A DNA stretch of 64,000 bases from Hymenolepis diminuta. Lineage: Eukaryota; Platyhelminthes; Cestoda; Cyclophyllidea; Hymenolepididae. How positions within the stretch are numbered: the first letter of the stretch is position 1; every line of letters starts with the position of its first letter. A model generated the notes under the pieces. It saw only the letters and a program-made list of their open reading frames with translations. It had not been told where the DNA came from and searched no databases. This document shows, in pieces, positions 1 through 11,804 of the stretch. The translations under genes and the position numbers were made by a program. Where the stretch lies: positions 945,599 to 1,009,598 of the forward strand of contig CAADRB010000039.1 in assembly GCA_900708905.1 (NCBI GenBank), written 5' to 3'.

Positions 1-3000
1 TTGTTCACTGAAGAAATCTGGCTAACTTTGGTCGCCTGATGTGGTTCCCGGATCGACTTAGCTTAAAGCGAGGGATCTACTTCAAGCTTCCGGCTAGTTT
101 CCTATAACAGTCGTGTTTTTGCTTCTACCAGAGATGTCTTTTAAATTCTTCCAAGTGCCTATTTTATCCCTTGAACTACATATGCACTTCCTGTAAAATA
201 CGCACCATCCCTCACTACCTCCATAACCTTCAGAACAAACAGAAAATTTTTCCCCTTCCAGACTTCTTCCAATTAATCTAGTTATCACAATTCCACCAAT
301 TCTATTATATTGCACGTAGAATAGCTAAGGGTCGAAATTAGATACTTAGCTACTAACCTCTTCGAGACTCTCTCAATTGCAAGGGAGAATGACGGCAATT
401 AAGAGCCACCCATAACCTAAAAAATATGGTGGGAGTGTTGCAAGCGGGGTTTTACTTAGATTGCTAAAATACTGTAAAAATTATTGGCGGAGAAGGTAAG
501 TTGAGGGAAGATGCAAGTGAGTAGCCCCTTGCCAAAGCAACTCACAAATCGAATTTATTTTATCATATGCCAAAATAAGCAAAATGAGTAATAAGTATAG
601 TTAAGTGCGGATTGAGATGGCTTAGAAGTATGAACTTGTCATAGAGAAAACATTGTAAATAAGAACACGACTAACAAATGAAAATTCATGGTTTTTACAT
701 TTAGTCACTTTGAAGGTTGGGTTGATAGATTACTTACTGGCGGTGACGAACAAAGAACCACAAATAAGGATCTTATGAGGCGTGAGGAGATGTGCACCTA
801 CGTCATTATAAGGATGGTGGACGACTGTGAGATAACCTGTAGGAATTGATTATCCCCAAACAAAACACAAACACTGTAGCTACTACCCTTGTTTCGTCAG
901 ACTCCTATCACCTACCATTCAAATTTATAAGGTGGTCAATAGGCTTTGGACACCACGTATATGAATTCCCACGGAAAGCAGGGGACTGAAACACTGAAAA
1001 ATTTTAGTATGAAGCAAGGGACTATATTCAAGGCGAAAAAGATTGCAAACAAAATCTCCAGATCAAATTTTGCAGGACCTCTCTGATATTCTAACTTTAA
1101 TTTCTACTTCAACTCGAATTCCTTCACCTAATTCAAGTTGGACTGATTTTATATTCCCTTTGATCAGACGCTTTCCCACGATTAAAACTGTTAATGTTTT
1201 GCCTTGATAATATATCAAGATGTCAAGGCCTATAATAATGATGCCAATGAAGAAATAATATTGCTTCCATGCGATAATTACAGGGGATGATTAATCAAAT
1301 TCATATAATGAGAAAGATTTAATAACACGAAATAATTTGAACGTAAATGATTTGGGAAAGGCATCGCATGCATGCAGAAAAATACGGGGTAAACCAAGGT
1401 AAAATTAAATGGGTCCCAGTGAACTCTGTAAATTAGTGTAAATACTTGCGGACTCTGGGGTGAAAAAGCCACGTTTAATTTTCAAAAATATTTGTTTCAT
1501 AAACGATTATCATTATCGAATTTAATTAATTAATAACTTTTAAGCTCCGAATCTGACGATCACGATGTTTTAAATAATTTGAACTTAAGTTATTAAGTGG
1601 CGTTCATAATTTTTCATTGCTCTTAGGCCGCTGAATTTAGTCCATATTTTTGTATTTTATATAATGTCCAATTTTCGGGGACGATTTTTTTGTATGTGAT
1701 TGATGTTGCAGTTGATTTTATTCAGTTATATCAATAATTTGAAATTTATTTGATTTAAGTTGAGTTGCTAATTTAATTGGCTAACATTAAACAAGAATAA
1801 TTGCAACAATATATTTAAATAACTATGTAAAATATTCTTTAAACTATAAATATACTCATAAAATTTTATACTATGAAATATCTCTTATATTTGCTACTTT
1901 TAGAGTGAATAGAAGTAAATGGTAAAAAAGTAAATTCATATATTCAATGACCTTCACATGTAGGAGGCGCATTATGAAAAGTTTTGTGATATTTTCGTTG
2001 TTGAAATGTATGAATTTGGTAAGTTGTAATATGGTAGTATATGTTACTACTTGTTTTTCTTAAAAAATTATTTCGCCGCGGTAGTTGAGTAGATTGGGTT
2101 GATACGTACTTTTTATGAAAATCCAGAGATTCGAGCTGTCTTTTAATGATTTTCATTTTAAATTTATTTCTAGAGACGATTTTTGCGGATTATATTTAGT
2201 TACAAGAGGTTAATATTGTATTCACAGGTTTTAGCTCTCGTATGTTATTTTCATACTATTATGCCAGAATACGCGATTACGTTTGGTTACATTTTCTCAA
2301 GATAAATCGCGTTGATACCTTGTGCTCAGTGTTTACTCAGAATGCTTCTCATTATTATAGAATCTTTATTATTTTTGGCTTAAATTGACGAAATTCCTTC
2401 TAATTTTGCCCATAATATTCAAACAGAACTGTCCTATTTTTGTATGTTTTCATTTAGAAATAAGTTACTCTTTAGTTCGCAGACTAGACTGAATTAATAC
2501 TAGTGCTGTGTATAAGTAAATGATTGTGCGGACTCTAAGAAGGGGATTTAAACCGAGTGTGTATATAGATACGTTTAATAATGAATTTCCAGGTTCAAAA
2601 ATAGGCATAGAGATAACAAATTGTAAGCTTCCACAAATTTTAGAATTTTATTCTGGCTGTCTTTCCCTGGATTATATTTCTTCTATATAAACTCAGGAAA
2701 TCTAGCTTTATATGGAGTATCAAGATGTTCCGGTGTTTAGTCAATTTCTGTGATTCCTTGAGTAATGGGAGAAGAGAGAGAAAACTGATGGTGACGTCCA
2801 CCTCTATTGTGAATTGAAATGATGATGTATAGTACTTCGAACGCTATGGGAGAATATTTAGATAGTCGAAGTGAGAGTCAGGGAATCAGAGGAACTCCAC
2901 TTCATCTGAGTTCTGGAATTATCAGGTCAAGTACTTTTTTTTCCAAGTTGTAGTTCTTTCAGATTTATCCTTTCTTTTCGTCATCCTATTGTTCATATGG

Positions 3001-3526
3001 AGAAGTTGGGTGATAAACTTTCACGTAATCTTATAAGCATCCTTTTTTGTGCAATTCTTGTTGCAAAAATCTACTGAAAATAATAGTGTACCAGTTTTTA
3101 GATCATCCTTGTTTCCCTATTTTAATGCACGCTTTGTTCTACAAACTCTCGTAACGTTTCTGTAAACTAAGAAGCTTTTGAAATTTTACAAATTGGCAAA
3201 GTCAAGATTGCACAGCGGTAGCTTTTCCAATTTTTCGACAGATAATTTATATATTTCGGCCTATCTAAATTGAATTTATTGTCTTCATCCTTTGGGCATA
3301 AGTCTATTGTAAATTGGTTTTCTTCTCTTGTGCCTAAGAGTGCAATCTCGTCTAACCAGATAGCCGTTCTTTCACTGCTTATAAACAGATAAAATTAATT
3401 AATAAAAAAACATTCCTCTGAATTACAAGTGTCCGCCTTCTTTATAATCGGTCCAAGTATTTATTACCGTCGTATTGGCTATTTTAATCCTTATTCTGAA
3501 CTATTGAATTCCATTCCAAATTGTAG
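1..3526. other. AT-rich intergenic DNA, no gene seen
   Basis: No stretch here gives a recognisable protein, tRNA or rRNA. Open frames are short (under 75 codons), low in complexity and lack splice-bounded exon structure. The minus-strand frame at 94-315 has four cysteines but matches no family I know. The segment from about 1.5 to 2.4 kb is especially AT-rich. This DNA lies upstream of the first recognisable zinc-finger exon, so further decayed 5' exons of that gene could be hidden in it, but I could not identify any. Confidence 0.6.
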
Positions 3527-4282
3527 AAGTTGGGGATTTCAAGTGTGAGACGTGTGAAAAATCCTTATCACGAAAATACGGTCTCAGTATACAGGTGAGA
3601 GCGATAAATGAAGGAAAGTATTTTCATATTGTTTCCGTGATTTCATATCGGTCTCATTTTGTATTAAGGTAAAGTCTATCATTACGATTTTCATTTCATT
3701 ACCTTTCTCTTCCGTTGGTCGAAGAAGCGGCACTAGAATGCAAGTCTCATGATGGAGAAATTTCGTAAACAGTCTTTCTCGTTAAAAAAACCCGCAATAA
3801 TGAAATATAATATACTTTTTTCTATCTCCAAGTTCTCTTTTCTCATGAAATACTTTCGGCTCTTGGTTAGCAACTGACTCGACCGCAAGAGCATCACAAT
3901 GCATTTGTTTCAGTATTTGAACTTTCCCCTTGAACAATTTACAGCTCTTGTGAGTCTCAAGCATCTATTTATTGATATATAAGCTTGAAAGACCGATATG
4001 GGAATTCGGACTCCTTCTTGAAGTTCTAAACAGTTACTAAAATCGTTTGTGGGATCCTAATTCAATTGAATCTGGATTGAAATCTTGTAATTCTAAAGAG
4101 CTACGGCCATTTTTTTTCAGTTCATATTTACTCTATTTTTCCTAGGGAGACATTTTTGATCAATAATGTCAGTCACAAATTTAAATCAGAATGCCAACGG
4201 TTAAAATCAGTTAACTGGATTGCAATCGGCTCGATGTGCGTTAAAAGGCCCAAATTTCTATGTAGACCATACCACTTATATG

Positions 4283-4311
4283 TAGGGTGCGTAAGGTATC
4301 TGAGGGCACTT
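4283..4311 (+). repeat. Left terminal inverted repeat of mariner copy
   Basis: A 29-bp sequence starting TAGGGTGCG, the reverse complement of 5549-5577 with four mismatches. It marks the left end of the transposon. The TA expected just outside is not preserved here. Confidence 0.8.
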
Positions 4312-5548
4312 ATATTTTTGTAATTTAAACTATCTCGATAATAATTAATGTATTTTTTATACCAAAAGATCTCACGGCAGATACTGCTATGACTAATGAA
4401 ATGAAAAGACACCGTAATAATGCTTATAAAAGCGAAACACAGCAGTTTAGAAATTGCAAGATTTAAAAGTCAGCAGATCTTTCGTTTGGTAAGTTAGAAA
4501 GGAGTTGAATGAATGAAACATTGGAGATGAATTGACCTCCACGAGCAAGAGCAAACAGCATTTTCAATGCTCTGACTTGCTCAGAACACTTAAGTTTGTC
4601 ATGACATGACATGGTCGATGATTATCCCGGGAAGTCAGTGCGCGGCCTCTTGCCAAAGATCTTCAAGTGTCTGAAGGAACAATAAGGAATGTTGCTCATC
4701 AAAACCTTGTATACAAATCATACGTTCATGACAAGGTCGTCAGTTTATGTGGACAAAAACAACTCAAGAGAATTGTTTAATGTGTGCAAAACGGCTCTTA
4801 AACAAACTGAAGCACCCAGAAGAACAGGAGTGTCGTTGGTTTTTCCCCGACGAAAACAGCTTCTACCAGGATGAAAGTCAGTCGAAGAAATGATAAGTGG
4901 CTATGTACTGATCTTGATCCCACTGAAGTCCCAACTGTTACGCGCACACGAAGTTACCAACAACAATGATGGTTTTCGATGTTGTTGTTGTTGGCACTGA
5001 AGGGCACATCATGACTCCTCAGTTTTTTCTACAGGTCTTTAGAGTCAGTGCAGATGTAGATGGCTACGTAGAGACCCTTCAAACCATTATTAAGCCGCCT
5101 TGGATAGACAGCGTAGCCAATGGAGGAAGGCCCTATGTCTTCCAACAAGGTTCAATCCCACCCCATAAGGCTCTCAAAACCCAGGATTGGTTGTATGGCC
5201 GAGAATTTTCATCATCATGTCACATCAAACTTATGGCCACCTACTTTAACTCACCAAATCTTAATCCTTTGCACAATTACGTGTAGGGCGAGGTATGGCT
5301 GAAAAGGAAGTTAATAAGCATCCCCGTAACACCAAATCCTTCTCTCTAATGGAATCAATAGTCCGACCAATGGAGGACATCAATAAAAACCACCTCATTA
5401 AAGCATGCAATCGATTTCGGACTTGAAATGAGTCGGTGGATATATGGAATAGAACCAAGGTTAATATCATGTTTATTTGTTTTGTTGCAAGTTTGTTGTA
5501 TGTTTCAAACATTAACAGTTTCATTTTCTGTTTTTCTAAAAGTGTGTA

Positions 5549-5577
5549 AGGTGTCCTCAGATGCCTTACGCACCCTG
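5549..5577 (-). repeat. Right terminal inverted repeat of mariner copy
   Basis: Mirror partner of 4283-4311. It ends in CACCCTG and is followed directly by TA, as expected for a mariner insertion site. Confidence 0.8.
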
Positions 5578-6620
5578 TATATATACAGTTTCTACAATCA
5601 CCCTAACTTTAGGTATTGTTGTTGTATTATAGATGTGATACTTTCTGTCAGGTTGAACCTCAAGAGCTTAAATTGAAATGAAAGTAAGATATGTAGTGTC
5701 CGCTGATAAGATTACCAAACTGCAAGAAGACTGTATAACACCTAAATATCTCATCACTATAGATGCTTAGTAAGTATTTGAAGCCAAATTTCCACATATC
5801 TCTATTATTTATGACTAATAATTATTCTTACAGATATGATTTCAGTGTGAAGAATGTCATTGCTCCTTCAAAACCAAACGCAGTCTTCAGTCCCATGTGA
5901 ACGGTGGTCATAGGTGTTCATCTTGTGCATGCTACTTATCTGATTTCAGTAGATTTTATTGTGTTAATTCAATGTGTTGTTGTAGCACTCTCTTGATAAC
6001 ATTGTGCATCAAGGCTTTTAAATTACCCTTTCTCTCCAAATTGGGTCAAGGTAACGACCATGTAATTTAGCACATTCTAACAAATATCGGGTATTTGTGG
6101 ATGAATAATTTATTTTCATTCATTTTTATCCAACACGGATTTAAAAAGTTTTTATTAATGACCCCAGATTCGATCAGCATGTTGATTTACAGACTGTTTT
6201 TCGATGAGCAGGTCTGAAGCTTCTCAGGTGCGAAGCCTGTCTAAAGGAGTTTTACCTACGATATAATCTCCTTCAGTACATAGCCACCACTCATAAGGGT
6301 GATAATTTACTTTTTTCCAACATATACCTTGAATATTACAAAGATTATTTACTTCTATAAAAATATCGCATATCATTTTTTTCCAGATGAGGGGCCTTAT
6401 GTCTGCAATTTTTGCAGTACGACCTTCAAATACAAGCGGCTGCTAAAAAACACGTAGAAAGATTGCATAAAGGTGATTTATAATCTTTTTCATTAAAATC
6501 ATCACTCGAGCGTTACTTCTGAAGTTTTTGATTTCAGATCGAGTTGCTCAAGAAGCTCAAAACGATGTGAAGCCTCAATCGAATGTGACGGTTGTAGAAG
6601 TACAGTCCCAACTGGAATAG

Positions 6621-8618
6621 AAATATTTTTAAATCAGTTTTCTATATTTTTTCAATAAATAAGATTTTGTAGACGCGTTTTCTGCTGTATAACTTTTGAT
6701 TGTTATAGATGCCCATTTTCACATTGAACCCTGTTATGTTGTGTTGACTTTGCATCAGTAAAGTACTTTAAATATAAATGTCCTTAATAGGTGTCTAGAT
6801 ACCGGTAAATATATTGTTCCGAGAGTTCTTCTGAGTTGTTGTGTTATAGTTCGTCATAAAGGTTTCATATTCACCAAAGAAAAGTGAATAATTGTCATCA
6901 GCACTCTCTCAAGTTTTGAGTAAATTCCAGTGGGACTAGAATTTTCGAGGTGATCTTGATGTGAGCACTTGTTTAAGTGAATCAAATGACCTGGAGATCG
7001 TTCCAAACTTCCAGAAAGTTACATACTGTTGGAAAATTAAAATGTCCGAGAGTAATGAAGAAGACGTTGAGAAATAAGCTAAGCAAATTTTAGTCCCTAT
7101 TTTGCTCGATTTCCTTAACGTCTGCTGTACTGTTTTAGTATTTCCAGTGTTCATAAGCTTTTCTAGGATGAAATAGCTTAATTTTTTGCTTCGCTATGAG
7201 TGGCAAATAATAAATAAATAGAAAGATATTATGACCCATGACAAACTATTAAGAAACAACAAGTCCTCGTTATTATAACAAAAACCTGTTGCAGTTCAAT
7301 AATTATGAAAGTGTTCAGTATATACAATCGCTCAGTTTGTTCATATAAACAATATAAAGGTTAAATATCCTTCCGATATATGGGAGGGAAACATTAAAAG
7401 TATTAATTTTGTCGAAGGAAAATATTTAACCTTTTGAATAATTATATATTCGCACTGATATATACAGATGAAGAAAAATATTATATTTAAAGAAGAATTT
7501 TAGATTGAGGAATCTAATAAAGTAGAAAGCAGTAATTAAAATGGTTGATTTAATGAAATAAGCACCATGTAATTCAAGAAGACAAACATCAGGCCACAGG
7601 TAGGAAAACATACAAGGGCAAAATGTAAAATTTTGAAAGTGACAGTACATTTTTATGAAGGCAATTCGTGGGGAGCATAAAAAGACGATTTATCTAGCTC
7701 AAACGGTTGATATTTAAGAAAATATTCGATGGGTGTAATGAAATTAATCAATTGAAGGTATCAGAATTCATCTAAATAACTGGGAATCCTCAATTTACCA
7801 TAATGCAATCGTAAGAATTGTACAAATTTTCTATTTAGAATGAAAATACAATTCCTGTAACATTTTGCCTAGAAAATTGTCAAAACACAATCCTACTCCT
7901 TCTAATTCTTTCCTTCTTCGGAAGATAGTTTTCGTAAACTCGTAAATATATCTACTTATTGAAAATCCTAACATTTGAGAAGTTAAACAGCTTGTATAAC
8001 TGAAACGAATAGTTTTATAAATGCATATAAACAGTTATGTTCCAACTTTGACAGATCGGCGAGGTTGCCACATTCTGACTAGTCCCCAATGAAATATGTT
8101 CCAAACGTCTCTTCATGGGATGCTTTGCTCTGAAGCAATGTGTTGAGTTGATGTGGCTCTGTTTTGTACATTCTACTAACTGGAATTCGATTATTATTGA
8201 ATTAATAGTTATAATCATTGAAGTCAATGATTATAACAATTAAAAGACATTACCTATTCACACTGCATTAAAACACGTTCTAGATGAATGCAAATTTGGA
8301 TACATAAAAATATGGATAAATCAGCAAAATCAATTTGGACCTGCTCCAAAAGGCCAGTAGATGGAGGATTCAAAAAGAGAACGTTTTATTTATTTATTTT
8401 AATTCATAATATACTATTCACAATTGAAAAATAATAAAAAATAAAGTGCCCTTCTTTTCACTGCAATTATTGGCAATGCATTGACTTGACCTTGTTTTAA
8501 GAATACAAATAGCTAAACCAATTGCATCTCTCGTTGAGTGCTCGGACAATTATGATTGAACAAGAAATCAAGGTGGATTTAAAAATTCCGTCATTTGCCA
8601 GTTGACGTTATTATCACA
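6621..8618. other. Intergenic DNA between zinc-finger relic and GPCR
   Basis: An AATAAA at 6653-6658, 33 bases after the zinc-finger TAG, is the likely old polyadenylation signal. The rest is AT-rich with short unrecognised frames. A CCAAT at 8518-8522 and an inverted copy (ATTGG) at 8468-8472 lie about 100-150 bp before the GPCR start and may belong to its promoter; such short motifs are weak evidence. Confidence 0.5.
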
Positions 8619-9641
8619 ATGCCATTGAACCATAAGGACCCAATTTCAAAGACATTTTGGTACTGCATTCCAACAACGAGCTGGCCAGATGCAGTCGAAG
8701 TACTCTCCCTCATCCTTGAAATTACTGGATTTGTTTTAAACATACTAACAACTGCCCTCCTTTTCCGAGTTCGGCATGGACCAAGTCAGAATATAATTAT
8801 CCTCCGAACTCTTGCCGTTCACTGTCTCCTTGTCTGCATTGTCAATTTCTTAGAGGACTGCAACCCTCATGGAGCTAAAGTTAAAAACTACGTCCTCAGT
8901 ACTATAATATGCATATTTTGGAATGCTCGATTCTTCTACTGGATTTTCTTTGTTGCTACTATTCAATGCCTGACACTGTTCTCTGTAGATCGAGTCCTGA
9001 CTCTTTATAAATCTGATCAGCTTCGATATACAGTTCCTAAAAAGCGTATTATTGCTTATGAGATCACTATTCATGTGTTCAGTACACTTATCACCCTTCC
9101 TCAAATTTTAACTGTTAATCTACAAAATGGGGGTTGTGATTGCGCACCCAACACCGTAAATATTCCCTTTTTGACAGTCATTTACGCGCATGTATACCTC
9201 TGGTATATACTTCTTTTTCTACTTGATGGAGGCATTCTTTTGTGCTCCGCTTATTTTACCGTGAAATGGATTCGAGAGACTCCAAAGATGGAACAGTTTG
9301 ACGACTTGAATGAACTCAGTTTTAAGGTAATTAGTGAACACGAACATAATTTTGAGCAGAGCATAGGAAAGGGATATAAGACTGCTTCGATGTGCATCGT
9401 GCCTCTGGCTGTGAGTTACATTATTACCTTCTCCTACGACTCAACCTACCAATTTGCCAGCGCTTTGGGTCTGGCAACTTTCATCATTAATAGTATTCCA
9501 CAGAAAATTGGTGGGCTTCTTCTCATCGTCCATGTAAACGTTGTACCGGTTGTTTTGCTATGCTACTTACCTCCTCTAAGGGATTTCACTATTAGATACA
9601 TTCTTGCTCCACTTCATATTGTCCAGAAACCAAAGCAATGA
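8619..9641 (+). CDS. Divergent rhodopsin-like orphan GPCR, copy 1
   Basis: An intronless 340-residue frame predicted to be a seven-helix plasma-membrane receptor. Helices lie at about residues 26-49, 59-80, 92-121, 144-166, 184-213, 256-271 and 296-317. The extracellular N-terminus has FWYC (13-16) and WPD (22-24). The second extracellular loop has a close cysteine pair, CDCAP (173-177). The helix-3 end reads VDRVL instead of canonical (D/E)RY, and helix 7 has NVVP (307-310) instead of NPxxY; there is no CWxP in helix 6. Such altered motifs occur in flatworm-restricted rhodopsin-like orphan receptors (PROF1-type families), where I would place it by inference. I chose the ATG at 8619 (A at -3); the frame extends upstream to a TTG at 8595 but has no earlier ATG. 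AATAAA follows at 9665. The 27,522 gene is a clear paralog on the same strand. Ligand and G protein cannot be deduced. Confidence 0.87.
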   Translation: MPLNHKDPISKTFWYCIPTTSWPDAVEVLSLILEITGFVLNILTTALLFRVRHGPSQNIIILRTLAVHCLLVCIVNFLEDCNPHGAKVKNYVLSTIICIFWNARFFYWIFFVATIQCLTLFSVDRVLTLYKSDQLRYTVPKKRIIAYEITIHVFSTLITLPQILTVNLQNGGCDCAPNTVNIPFLTVIYAHVYLWYILLFLLDGGILLCSAYFTVKWIRETPKMEQFDDLNELSFKVISEHEHNFEQSIGKGYKTASMCIVPLAVSYIITFSYDSTYQFASALGLATFIINSIPQKIGGLLLIVHVNVVPVVLLCYLPPLRDFTIRYILAPLHIVQKPKQ

Positions 9642-9664
9642 TTGTATTTCTTTCTTGTGTTTGA

Positions 9665-9670
9665 AATAAA
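9665..9670 (+). terminator. Polyadenylation signal of GPCR copy 1
   Basis: Canonical AATAAA 24 bases after the TGA stop at 9639-9641. Confidence 0.7.
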
Positions 9671-11108
9671 ATCAACTAAAAAATTAAACCTCTTATTTCA
9701 CTCAAAATTACAATCGAGTTCCAGATCAGAGGTCACGGGTTCAATACTTATTGATTCATCTTTAATGAACAATATTATTATGAATGACATGACAAAAGAT
9801 TAAAAATTATACTTTTTCAATTTATTTGTTTAATAAGCATTTTGTTAATATTATTCTGTTCTAAAATTTAAAAAGTTAGGATTTATCCCATAGGTTTTAA
9901 TGTGAACTTACGTTCTCGGTGTAGAGATTAATTAGTATGCTCCGTCATACCCTTTCCATACATATTTTGTTCTAACAGCCAGAATACTAGGTAACATGAT
10001 TTTAACGCACCCGAGTGCATTGTAATGCCTTCAAAAGGGGGATGTTAAAGTGTGGTTTTTAGAATGTTATATCTCCCCATTTTGAACATTCGAAGACGCG
10101 ACTTGGGACTTATACTTAAAACCGTAGGTTCAGAGGTGTGCACTACCTTATTTCAATCTGAAGAATGAGGAAAAATAAAACTTTATTTAAAATCATGATA
10201 TTAAATGAGATATATTTGTTAAACGTTCCATAAATAAGATTCTAACGGAATTAATCATTTCAAATATCCTGCAGTTTTAACTTCAATGAAACATCATCAG
10301 TCACAACCACCAACTAAAAAGGCGAAATCCTCATTTTAAATTATCTTTCGAGAGCTCTCGTGACTTAATCCACCGACCATAACGCTTCCTTTCGAGTGGG
10401 CCCAGATTGTTTCTTACAAGAGTGTCTAAGCTAAAACTGTAAACTGCCGAATATCATGAAGGATCTTCATTTTGCCCTCTCAACCATGAGAAGAAACAAT
10501 GAATTCAGGTGGCAAGACACAATGACTAAAAAGCCAGTAGTTAAGAATTGGATATCACAAACATGGGTTTTCAGCAATTCAAGTGACGAATCATAAAGTT
10601 TGAATTTTGGAAGGTGAATACCCATTTGGTAGATATTGTAAGACCTGAATTCAAGACTCAAATGAAGTAACATTCTTTGAAACCTTGGTCCTGCTCTCAG
10701 AATCTTTTCTGATCCCCTCCCATTATCAGTCTTTCTTTTAATCAATTTCAGTTGCATTACAATGTTAAAAATTGTAAATTTTTTATATTGCTGAGGGTAA
10801 TAATAATACCTACGAGATAATCCCTAGGTTTTTAGACGAGTTTATGTCCATGTTTGTCAGAGCTGATTAACGGGTTATTTTAACTGAGTGGTTAATTCTG
10901 TCATTTTAATTAATTTATACCATGAGTTGGTAGGTAGGTGAGGCTACCAATGCTATTTTAAACAGAGGAGAGCTCACTAGAGTTCGCTCAAGGCAAACTC
11001 TGATGATCGGTAAGAAAAAACTGACTACAATAATTTGCAATAACTAATGTTCATTATGACCTTTTGGAATTAACTTGACTGAATATTTAACCATTTGAGG
11101 TGTTTGCG

Positions 11109-11266
11109 TTTTCATGGCCACTTGTAGAAATCTTATAATGTTAAATAAACTCATGTGAGTTCTGGCTAAGTATGATATACAGATGGCTATCGATAAGAGT
11201 GTATGGATGTTTGATGCGGAGACACACATAAAGAATGGCTACCTGTTGGAAACAAAACGATTCAAA
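11109..11266 (+). pseudogene. Interrupted coding-like remnant with shared block
   Basis: In one plus frame this reads CVFMATCRN..., then NKLM, a TGA, VLAKYDIQMAID and WMFDAETHIKNGYLLE, ending at TAA. The residue mix is protein-like and the only internal stop falls where a second locus (52.66 kb) has a tryptophan codon. The 33-bp core 11144-11176 matches 52663-52696 almost exactly. I do not recognise the protein; it could be a piece of a host gene copied by a transposon or part of a TE protein. Confidence 0.35.
11144..11176 (+). repeat. 33-bp block shared with 52,663-52,696
   Basis: The block around AACTCATGTGAGTT followed by CTGGCTAAGTATGA recurs at 52.66 kb with about two substitutions. A shorter version without the ten bases CTGGCTAAGT is at 46,027-46,047. 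Flanking sequence is much less alike. Confidence 0.6.
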
Positions 11267-11392
11267 AAGTAAACTCATCAGATTTCTGCGGTGGCAATAT
11301 AATGCACATGGGTCAGCTATTGAAGCTGTAACTCGCATCACCTCTTGAGCATAACAGCAGCTTTTAAGGCTCTGACTCATTTAAAATGTCCA

Positions 11393-11804
11393 CAATTATC
11401 AGTCAAAGTAAAGACAAGGCTTGTCAAAATCTTCATAGTGTTAATCCAATATTTCGGCCTTTCCACAATAGTCCCAGGGGTGTCTGATAACGGGAGACTA
11501 AAAATTCTTCTTAATACCCTAGACGGCCGAATTTAAGATAATACTCTCACAGAGCCAAGACACGTGAAGAGACAAATCAGCGGATTCAGCTGGGAAATCC
11601 AGGGGTCATGTTTCGACAAAGAAGGCTTCGATTTTTGAACCGTTATGAAATGCCTTCCCGGTTCTCTTACACTAACTCCAAGATTTCAAGATTCCAAGAA
11701 GAACAACTAAAAAGAAAGCCAAAGTAAGGTCATGGCTAAGTTAACTCTATCAGGACGCCAAGAAGATATTTGGTTTGACCGAATCGTCGTGGCTAATATA
11801 GCCG
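11393..11804 (+). repeat. Dispersed repeat, copy A
   Basis: Aligns along its length with 58,031-58,434 in the same orientation. Anchors include CAATTATCAGTCAAAGTAAA at the start, TCCACAATAG about 75 bp in, GTCTGATAAC or TCGGATGATAAC next, and a shared end near GGCTAA...AGCC. It is diverged with small gaps. Both copies also share a reading QLSVKVK, which hints at an old TE coding segment, but I cannot assign the family. Confidence 0.6.

Larger units (their letters stand above)
4283..5577 (+). mobile_element. Mariner-family DNA transposon, dead full-length copy
   Basis: Imperfect terminal inverted repeats bound the element: 4283-4311 (TAGGGTGCGTAAGG...) pairs with 5549-5577 (...CCTTACGCACCCTG) at 25 of 29 positions. 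The 1,295-bp length is typical of mariner. Between the ends, in three frames, lies a transposase-like reading on the plus strand. From about 4655 it gives LQVSEGTIRN, then a CTD/PTEVP block, then VETLQTI, DSVANG, YVFQQGSIPPHKALKTQDW and SPNLNPL near 5140-5275, and NKHPRNTKS and HLIKACNRFR near 5310-5425. The catalytic aspartates expected in QQD and SPD read G and N, and there are several frameshifts, so it cannot encode an active enzyme. The flanking TA target duplication is intact only on the right (5578-5579). It lies inside the decayed zinc-finger locus. Confidence 0.8.
3527..6620 (+). pseudogene. Decayed multi-exon C2H2 zinc-finger gene
   Basis: Four exons each carry one C2H2 finger, with splice sites at the same place relative to the fold. 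Approximate exons are 3527-3613, 5846-5913, 6228-6298, 6387-6472 and a tail exon 6538-6620 ending in TAG. Readings include CETCEKSL (3544 on), CEECHCSFKTKRSLQSH (5846 on), CEACLKEF (6229 on) and CNFCSTTFKYKRLL (6406 on). Introns 5914-6227, 6299-6386 and 6473-6537 have GT..AG ends and keep frame. Damage is clear. In the first finger both zinc histidines read Q and N, and its donor GT reads GA. In the 6228 finger the first histidine is tyrosine. The 6387 finger has a one-base loss in an A run before its histidines, and a base seems missing before the 5846 finger. A possible exon 5678-5769 starts with ATG and ends at GTAAGT. A mariner copy sits between the first and later exons. The family would be a DNA-binding nuclear protein; two lesions could be sequencing errors. 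Confidence 0.72.

Noticed and set aside
94..315. Cysteine-containing 73-codon minus-strand frame
   Set aside because: No signal peptide, no cysteine pattern of a known family and no splice or promoter support.
8595..8618. Eight extra N-terminal residues for GPCR copy 1
   Set aside because: They would start at TTG (8595); the first ATG in frame is 8619 and the paralog aligns from just after it.
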